The position numbers and the translations under genes are program-made. A stretch of DNA of 64,000 bases from Stictocephala bisonia (Eukaryota > Arthropoda > Insecta > Hemiptera > Membracidae). The DNA lies in contig JAQJVL010000282.1 of assembly GCA_035578905.1 (NCBI GenBank), positions 372,001-436,000 of the forward strand, in the 5' to 3' direction. Each line of letters begins with the position of its first letter. Position 1 is the stretch's first letter. The notes beneath the pieces are model-generated. The model had not been told where the DNA came from. It saw only the letters and a program-made list of their open reading frames with translations, and made no database searches. Shown here piece after piece: positions 55,946 through 64,000 of the stretch.

Positions 55946-58309
55946 AGGTAAATTAACCACTTTATATATATCCTAAAAAAGTATTGTTAATTATTTTCAC
56001 TGAACACATTTATTACTTATAAGAAGATCTGTAGTAAAATAAATGTCAAAAATAATGTTCGATGGAACACCTTAACGATTGCCAAGGAGTGCTTCGTGAT
56101 GCCACCTACGAATTGCCGTATCTCTAGTCGCGGCAGTAGACTATAAGACATTGTGGACTTTATTGGGTGTTAGTATCTCTAATCGCTTCGTAAGAATTGT
56201 GAACTCTCCAGTTGTGGGATTTGTTTGTACACCGGGCACGTTGCTGATGGCGTGACCTTGATATTATCACTTCTTGTGATGCCGATAACGTCCGCTGAAG
56301 TAATATCGATGTGTTTTATGTAGCGCTTTGTTTTGTCACCTTACGTAGATTTATTGCACTTTGTGAAGCTGCATGGAGGTTGCGCCTTTGATTAGAACAA
56401 TTCATACTGGTTGCAAATTACATGCGATTTCACAAGGGCCCTGTTCGACTTTTCCATTTATTTATATTTGCAATAATGATCCATTTTATATTATAACGAG
56501 CTTGACTAAGTTATTAAACTTTTATAAGTACAATCTTACTTCCTTTTCTTGATTGTATTAACTTTTTCGAATAGTATTTATCAAATGACTGTGTGAAATG
56601 TTTACATCAAACCATCGTTTCGAGCCGAAAGCTCTTGACGTCAATAGGATACTGAAAAACCATTCGTAATATAAAACTTGTATAAGACTGAAGTTAGAAA
56701 TTACTCTAAATAAACACATAGAGGTGTTTATGTTAGCAACAGTGAATCAAAACGAAGCTTCTTAACATATGTGATGAGTTTTCAACGTATGTTAAAAAGC
56801 CGAAAACCTTGATGAACATTTGTGCTGTATGAAATGCCACAATTTTACTTTAAAGTAAAATTTATTTACCGTACCTCACTTTTCTATATCTTTTGTAACA
56901 CGACTGATTTCGTACGTGGAATTACCCATTGTGATTACTTAAATGTTAAAATACTTAAACACATGAAACAAAAGTTACTTATTTGTAACATTCCAGAACT
57001 TGTAACCACAGTTTCCTAAAGGACGATTCCTCCAACTTTTGAACCTCTATCGTCAGTCCATAACTATGGACAAACACAGAGAAGAAAGAAACAGATTGCA
57101 TACATTGTTTCCATGCGGACGGCAGTGCTAGATCTTTTTGTTCCACCCGTATTTCCCCGTAACCCTCAAGGATAAATGTAATAATTATTGCTGCTGATTT
57201 ACTTAGTTGTATTCTATACAAAAGTGCTACGGAGGCGTTCGCTGCGGCCACAAGAAAGTGACTTCTGTTTCTCATTTCTCTGTGGTACTGATAAAGAGGG
57301 TTTCAAACACGCAGTGGTATGTGTGCGATATGTTGGTGTGATATTTATGTTGTGTGGTGAGTGGGTGGGTGAAAGATCTGGGGTTGAATATACATCTATA
57401 GATGTGGGTTGGGGTTCATTATTGATAGGCGGAAGATTAGCCATATAAACTTAATTTGTAAGAAGATTTTACTTGATCGTTGAGTTGTAATTAAAACACC
57501 AAAAGAAGCTGATTTAAAGATGAAATCAATAAGCTCGTATGGTGCACCATGTTGTATGATGCCTTATTTGCCAGTACAGACAATCTGTACGCAGTAATTT
57601 GGAAGTGTTGGCCTAAGGTGCTACGTTGGAGACAGAACGCGTCCGTAAATCGTGGATCCCAAGTAATTACCATAGCGGATTTCAGTAGTGACGGATTGGG
57701 CTTTGAGCCACGCTCTATCCGTTTACAAAGCCCAATCACCGAACGTTTCTCCTCGTGGTTGTGGGAGGAGAGGGGTAAACAATGCCAGATGGCACGATCA
57801 CGACCAGGCCAGATGGCGAGCTTTGGCTTGCGTGCCGTGTATATCCGGCATGGCTGGAGAAATGTTTCAGGGAGGCCAAGTAAAACGCAATAGTCTTTAA
57901 CCCTAGGTCTGTCAGAACAGTTTAAACGTGCAAATAAGGATCAAACGTGCACTTGAACGGCATACGAAAGTGATTTGCTAATTATTGTTATATTGACCTG
58001 TCAGTGTTTGACTCCTTGGACGTGCTACCGATACAGAATGTGACAAATTCATTAGACGTGCTCCAGAAGCGATCATCCTATATATATATATCGAAATGTA
58101 CTTCTTGCCTGCTGGATTTGTCGAGGCAAACATGCGTTATTTTTTATAACGGGGGTCATAAAAAACATTTAATTCCTTCAATTTGGACCACGTCAATTTG
58201 GAAAAGATTCGCCCCCCATGTGAGGCTGGTCGTGATTGCTTGGCCAATCTAGTAGACCATAGACATTGCGAGAGTTTTCTTATATGGTAGTTAATTGGCT
58301 TCTGGGTGT
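55946..58309. other. No gene identified
   Basis: Several frames of 65-114 codons overlap in opposite directions (56979-57900) without recognised domains. A 12-bp inverted repeat GATTGGGCTTTG / CAAAGCCCAATC lies at 57694-57705 and 57726-57737. A TTAACCCTAGG at 57897 resembles a piggyBac end but has no partner. Confidence 0.35.
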
Positions 58310-59785
58310 GTCGAAGAAAAACTATAAACACTCGAGTTTAAAACATCACTGTAAAGAAACTAAACTATAAAAATACAAATGACATTAACAGTTTCCTTAT
58401 TTATTCCTACGCTTTTGAGTGGAAAAGGAAAAATGTTATCTTTTAATAGTTTGTTGCACGGGTAGAAAAAAAGAGCGTGATTTCTAACGCTCTTTACCGA
58501 AATGTCGACTTTCTACAATAAAAACCTCTGGTCAAATTAAATTGAAACTTTAATATAGGTCATTTATCCACTATTTTACTAACTTATGCTAGAGCTTTAT
58601 GAAGTTTTATAAAGCATCTTTTTCTAGTAATTGAGTAGACCTACGAAATTGAATAAAACTTCGTTTGTATATCACAATACCATTATTTCAACAAACGAAC
58701 GAACGTTTACATAACATACTTGTACGAATTTATATGGATTAGTAATCAAACGCAGGGCATTGTGTAGTGGCGCGTGGACTGGCGGCACTTCTACCGACGA
58801 CCAGATCGGGCAAAACAAAGCGACGTAGCCGCGATGAGGTCTGTTTCAGAGGCTTTTCTCACTTCCAATATGAACTTTGTTTCACAAATTCTAATTTTGT
58901 CGTTTATTTATGTTTGTACAACAATTTTTACGTAACAGTTTTTATCTATTATGATCAAACCTACTAGGAACTATTAAAAATATAACACTGTACGTTGTAA
59001 ATTTTTTGTTTGTATGTTTTATTAACCATTTTTTATTTATTTATTTTTTTTTAATTGAGGGAGAAAAATCGTAATAGAAAATGAATTATACTGTACGTAA
59101 CAAATCAGTTTAAGGATCTAAAAAATAACAATATAACTAAAATTAAAGTGCTAGCTGCAATTACAGTTAAAGATTATATTCAGTGAACAGGCCTTTTAAC
59201 GCTGGCTGTTCAAAGTGGCAACGTTGCAGCGCTTTTATGTAGTGTGTTATTTAAGAGAGCGCCATGATTTTACGCGCAGCTACACACTGCCCTGCATTTG
59301 ATTATTAATCCATATAAATTCATATAAGTATGTTAAGTAAACGTTCGTTCGTTTTTTGAAATAATGGTATTGTGATGTAAAAAACGAAGTTTTATTCGAT
59401 TTCGTAGGTCTACTCAATTACTAGAAAAAGATGTTTTACATTTTCCATAAGAACATTTTTGTTAATCAATCAAAATTCATAAAACTCTAGCATAAGTTAG
59501 TGAAATAGTTGATAAATGGCCTATTAAAGTTTCAATTCAATATGACTAAATGTTTTTATTGTAGACATTTTTAAAGTCGACGTTTCTAGAGTGTTAGAAA
59601 TCACGCTCTTTTTTGTATTCTACCGTGATTAAAAAACAACTGTTAAAAGATGACATTTTTACTTTTACATTCAAAAGCGCAGGAATAAACAAGGAAAATG
59701 TTAATGTCATTTATATTTTTATACTGTGATTAGTTTCTTTACAGTGATGTTTCAAACTCGAGTGTTTACAGTTTTTTTCTTCGAC
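58310..59785. mobile_element. 1.48-kb fold-back element with about 470-bp inverted arms
   Basis: GTCGAAGAAAAAC at 58310 pairs with TTTTTCTTCGAC ending at 59785. The arms run inwards through AAACACTCGAG, CATCACTGTAAAGAAACTA, AGAGCGTGATTTCTAAC, CTAGTAATTGAGTAGACCTA and CGAACGAACGTTTAC, to GCAGGGCATTGTGTAG (58755-58770) and CTACACACTGCCCTGC (59280-59295). The arms differ by scattered substitutions and small indels. The roughly 500-bp centre is AT-rich, and its 66-codon frame has no domain. The superfamily is unassigned; no clear target duplication was seen. Confidence 0.9.
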
Positions 59786-60262
59786 AGTAGATTCTTCTAG
59801 CGTTTAAGGTCCGAGACCTTTCCAGTTTACACCTGTGGAATCTTCTGGATTGCAGTGGCACATTCTTCGACCGAGTAATGAAGTAGTTAGTCTACAGCCT
59901 GGAGTGAAACTTAACTTGTCGCAGTAAATTGATTAGTGGCAAACATTAATAGTTCTCGAATAGAGGCAGAATTTGTGAATGTTTGTGACATTAATAAATG
60001 TGACAGAACAGTGGATTAGTTCTGAATTTCTAAAATAGTGCCTTGTAATTTATATTTGGAAGTTTCTCATATTATGTGATTTAATTTAGTTAGTTTGTGT
60101 AAATAAATGTAAAGGTCAGAATCCAAAGACAGGAGTCGCCTTATAATTATTTAGAATCCTGTTGGACCGTAACGATATTTAATAAAAGAACTACATCAGT
60201 TTAAAAGCTTTAACTAAAAAATTCGATATTGGTGCAGTACATCAAAATTCAATTTTTACAAC

Positions 60263-60303
<41 letters not shown>

Positions 60304-60586
60304 AATTTGTCGTTGTCCTTTACGTTTATAGATTCTTACTGTGAATTAATATAGCATCCATGTCATTCATGCAAATCACATATCACGTGGTTAAATATCT
60401 TTCAATATAGGCCTACTGTACTCATTGTAAATATTTATGTATTTTGAAGTTAAGTATATTTTACAGTCCAAACTTCGCCCCTTGATGGTCATCTTTCATT
60501 TCATTATAAAGCTTTTTATGTTATAGATGTTTACCAGAATTATTTCTTTTACACTAACGATATATTTTTGTTATTGTGACAATTTG
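59786..60586. other. No gene; one microsatellite
   Basis: A (TA)n(CA)n microsatellite lies at 60263-60302 and a TAGGCCTA at 60408-60415. The rest is AT-rich noncoding. Confidence 0.5.
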
Positions 60587-60817
60587 GGCGAGCCGGTGCC
60601 CGAGTGGTCGAAGGCTTCAGGACTATGAGCTTGAGTTAGAGATGGCGCTGGTTCGAATCTGACCTAGACTGGAAGATTTATCAGTAATGTTTACCTTGTA
60701 CTGTACTGGTTAGCCCCCTTACTCTGTCTGAATAAGTTCCTCGCACTTATCAAATAGTCTATGAGGAATGGGCAGAGTAAGGTTAAGGAGGAGATCGGCC
60801 TCTCCATTAAAAAAAAT
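60587..60817 (+). mobile_element. Ser/Leu-tRNA-type SINE, copy 2 (best copy)
   Basis: The head GGCGAGCCGGTGCCCGAGTG, then GTCGAAGGC, is a class II tRNA D-arm/A-box region. GGCGCTGGTTCGAATCTGAC is a near-consensus B box at about 60646-60665. The spacing between them fits a tRNA with a long variable arm. The body carries CTTGTACTGTACTGGTTAGC, ACTCTGTCTG and GAGTAAGGTTAAGGAGGAGA, and ends in an A run. The copy at 39174-39380 is collinear. It is RNA polymerase III-type and LINE-dependent. Confidence 0.85.
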
Positions 60818-61679
60818 GTTTCTTGGACACAAGTTACACACATGTATATTAATGCAGTTTACAGCGTCTCAAAGACTGTGACGTTAGGAGAACGTTAACG
60901 TTTGTCCTTGTATATTAAAACACAACTATCGTTACGACGTTTTTAAAGTAAACATACAACTCTTTGAACCTGGGATCTACGTCGTCTTCCTCAGCCGCAT
61001 CAGTGACCTTGCTGATAAGTCAGTCGCTCAGGTCTGATATCTGTCATGAGTCATCTGTCACTTTTGCACCAGTCTTTTTCATCTCAATATTTCAAAATGA
61101 CACTATCAACAAACTCGTCAAACATTGGTGTTTATCTTATCCAAGTGACTCTGAGTGTGGAAAGAGCTCGACACACAGTTTAGAGAGCTTTCTCGTGTCC
61201 TGAACCAAATCTTATTTGAAGAAGCATTTAAAAACCTGTAGACGTACTTCCTGACTTAAAGGGAAAATACGGTAGTTTATGGAACAAAGGGTAGACTAGA
61301 CCTAAATAGTTTCCAAAAGCTACGCCCACGTTTCAGCAAATAATTTTGTATGAATAAAAAATATCTATTCAATTATTACATAGGGCGGAGGGTAAAATGG
61401 TTTCATGTAAATGTAACAACGACTATTATGCCATACAGTTTAGTATTCAAATTCTAATTCTTTATGTGCATCATAGATGTTTAAATACATTTCGATGTAC
61501 GTCAAAAGAATACAACAATATAACATATCGAATTTGACATCATTAATCAGTCAAAACGTAAATCTCAATATTCATTACACAGTAAACAACTAGTGATATA
61601 ACGTTATGATTATTAAACGGTTTGACAAATTGAATTTAAATTATAGCATAAAATGGATAACGAATGAAAGTAGTTTATA
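60818..61679. other. No gene seen
   Basis: The 79-codon plus frame at 60964-61203 is Ser-rich without a recognised domain. Otherwise AT-rich. Confidence 0.35.
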
Positions 61680-61821
61680 GGAATGTATCGTGTTAAAGCT
61701 CAGACAAACTATAGAGAACTCTCCGGGACAAATAACGTCTTAATTTTAAAGGAATGTATCGTGTTAAAGCTCAGACAAACTATAGAGAACTCTCCGGGAC
61801 AAATAACGTCTTAATTTTATT
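61680..61821. repeat. 71-bp perfect tandem duplication
   Basis: GGAATGTATCGTGTTAAAGC begins at 61680 and again at 61751. The unit through AACGTCTTAATTTTA is identical in both copies. Confidence 0.95.
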
Positions 61822-63049
61822 TTTTAATTCTGTTGATACAAACATGATTTTATTTATGCTGGTAACTTAGATGAACACCTTGGTAAAATATTGAATTCCT
61901 ACAAATTTCTAGATTAAATTTGTCTGTCATTAAACTTTATTTATTAAAAAAATGTATACATATAATATGATATGATGTGGCCTTTCTTGGTAAGCAATAT
62001 TAATTTATTTCTGTCACATTTTTATTGGTTGCTATGCTAATGCTTTTCTATTAAGAGTATGGATTTGTGACATGTTTTCTTTAGGCACTCAAAATAAATT
62101 AATTTTGCTTCTTTAAACATTTTTATTTTTATTAGCAAGTTTATTTTTACAATTTAATTTACTCTATTTCATGAAATTTATATTTGGCAAGAGTTTAAAA
62201 GCGGGAAATAATATCTGCCGCAATTTTACAGTTGCGCCATTGCACGATAAGATTAGACTACTTAAGTGTAGAGCCAATACAAGTTACATTTCTTAAGCTC
62301 GTCAAAGTAAGAATATAAGTTCACTTTTAAAGAATTAATGTTATAAATATGTGCTATTTGTAATGTTGTAAAGTTAAATATTCTTGGTATATTTATTTAT
62401 AAGTTGCTTGTATACTTTATGATTTATTTTTGTTTTTATTTCAGTTTTGCCTTAATGGTTTTAAAATGATTATTGGTTCTAATTTACATTTTTCCCTTAA
62501 AGTTTATAATTCATTTATCTTATTTCTTGTTCTCTTACAATATTGCGCATTCTTCCTTTCTTATATTTGTTATAATAACATTTAACATGGTCTTCTTTTC
62601 AATTTGAAAACAAAGCTGTTTTGAGTCTCACAACCAGAATATCAAGATCCTCGGCCGACTCGATATGTACTTTGTAATCATGGTTGCACCCACGCAATTT
62701 GGCGATTGCTTTTTAAGTGCACGATCAAAATAAAATTCAATAAAAATTACTAATTACACCCAATTACACACTGTTTGGTGATTGTCACTGTAATCCCTTC
62801 AGTGTATGATGTAATTTGACTAAAACAGCTGTGAGCTTGCCGTGTTTATTTTATCTTGTATGCGAATTTCTCTGTCGACAAAGTATACACTTATATGTTA
62901 GTAGAAATAACATTTTTAATCTTTTTATTAGTCGCCTTTAGTGAAGTGATGATGGGGTTGGTTGAAGAGGGTAGTCCCTATGGTTTCATTACTGCGTGAA
63001 GGTCCGCGCGCGCACTTTTCCTGCTCATCAGCACAATGAAAAAATTAAA
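61822..63049. other. AT-rich noncoding sequence
   Basis: No coding signal or recognised repeat. A short GCGCGCGC run lies at about 63005-63013. Confidence 0.45.
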
Positions 63050-64000
63050 AAAAATACTGGAAGCTGCTAGTGATTGATCTTATGATATTAAATGGATTGG
63101 ATCGCTTGAAGGTTGATGAAGAATAAGTGTGCGGGCCTGTCCAGCAGCGTCCAGCATATTCAAGCACGAACCAGCAGAAAATTTGGCTGTTCTTAATAAA
63201 CACACTAAGTGCAGTATCCTATAGTGACGTGTAGGATACATATAAATAAACCACACTAAGTGCAGTATCCAATAGTGACATGAGTGATACATATAAATAA
63301 GCCATACTAAGAGCAGTATCCTAGTGACATGTGGGATACATACAAATAACCCATACTAAGTGCAGTATCCTAGTGACATGTGTGATACATATAAATAACC
63401 CATACTAAGTGCAGTATCCTAGTGACATGTGGGATACATACAAATAACCCATACTAAGTGCAGTATCCTAGTGACATGTGGGATACATACAAATAACCCA
63501 TACTAAGTGCAGTATCCTAGTGACATGTGGGATACATACAAATAACCCATACTAAGTGCAGTATCCTGATACTAAGCTGCTAGTGATTAATATTATGATA
63601 TTAAATGGATTGGATCGCTTGAAGGTTGATGAAGAATAAGTGTGCGGGCCTGTCCAGCATATTCAAGCACGAATCAGCAGAAAATCTGGCTGTTCTTAAT
63701 AAACACACTAAGTGCAGTACCCTATAGTGACATGAGTGATATATATATAAATAAGCCACACTAAGTGCAGTATCCTATAGTGACATGTAGGATACATATA
63801 AATAAACCACACTAAGTGCAGTATCCAATAGTGACATGAGTGATACATATAAATAAGCCATACTAAGAGCAGTATCCTAGTGACATGTGGGATACATACA
63901 AATAACCCATACTAAGTGCAGTATCCTAGTGACATGTGTGATACATATAAATAAGCCACACCAAGTGCAGTATCCTATAGTGACATGAGTGATAGATATA
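63050..64000. repeat. 49-51-bp satellite with longer repeat block, running off the window
   Basis: A unit with ACTAAGTGCAGTATCC recurs every 49-51 bp (starts near 63204, 63255, 63306, 63355, 63404 and onward). Each unit holds GTATCC and GGATAC as a short inverted pair around AGTGACATG. A longer block (GGATTGGATCGCTTGAAGGT, AGTGTGCGGGCCTGTCCAGC) occurs at about 63094 and again at about 63607, so the array is also organised with a period of roughly 510 bp. Confidence 0.95.

Noticed and set aside
57897..57920. TTAACCCTAGG as a piggyBac end
   Set aside because: No matching inverted end next to TTAA was found on either side.

Overview
This is an AT-rich, repeat-dense stretch of an arthropod nuclear genome, most likely an insect and perhaps a hemipteran. 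The species cannot be fixed from the sequence. The evidence is spliced-type gene structure, tRNA-derived SINEs, jockey/CR1-type non-LTR retrotransposons, a Penelope-like element, mariner, Tc1/Tc3-like, piggyBac and hAT-like remnants, a Helitron end, long fold-back elements and many minisatellites. There are no operons, tRNA genes, rRNA genes or CRISPR arrays. Only one host gene part is called with moderate confidence: the first coding exon of a probable mitochondrial ribosomal protein L20 gene (minus strand, 3619-3723). A short MADF-like reading frame diverges from it at 4289.

Layout. 1-2068: 3' part of a non-LTR retrotransposon with an intact reverse transcriptase. 2453-3114: piggyBac-type non-autonomous element. 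3.6-4.4 kb: host exon and MADF-like frame. 4643-5119: fold-back element with a retroposon tail in its loop. 6.3-8.6 kb: microsatellite, SINE, retrotransposon C-terminal remnant. 10.9-12.1 kb: 73-bp minisatellite interrupted by a SINE. 14.5-16.6 kb: internally deleted mariner and piggyBac copies. 17-21 kb: SINE pieces and a dispersed repeat. 24.5-25.0 kb: 59-bp minisatellite. 25.5-26.6 kb: two adjoining terminal-inverted-repeat elements, the second piggyBac-like. 28.4-30.7 kb: a second non-LTR element (583-residue frame) inserted into one arm of a palindromic element. 32.1-32.7 and 36.5-36.9 kb: two Tc3-like MITEs. 37.4-37.7 kb: Helitron-like sequence. 39-41.4 kb: SINEs and a Penelope-like fragment with a GIY-YIG domain and a candidate hammerhead ribozyme. 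44.2-44.8 kb: 165-bp tandem repeat with a conserved small frame. 46.9-47.3 kb: inverted duplication with microsatellites. 47.8-48.55 kb: 225-bp higher-order repeat. 50.2-52.0 kb: nested terminal-repeat elements. 58.3-59.8 kb: 1.48-kb fold-back element. 63.05-64.0 kb: satellite running off the window.

The long reading frames at 11.2-12.0 kb and 47.8-48.6 kb come from tandem repeats, not genes. The strongest leads are the candidate hammerhead ribozyme in the Penelope-like element, the retrotransposon inserted in a palindrome whose empty site can be read from the other arm, and two SINE families that share one 3' tail.
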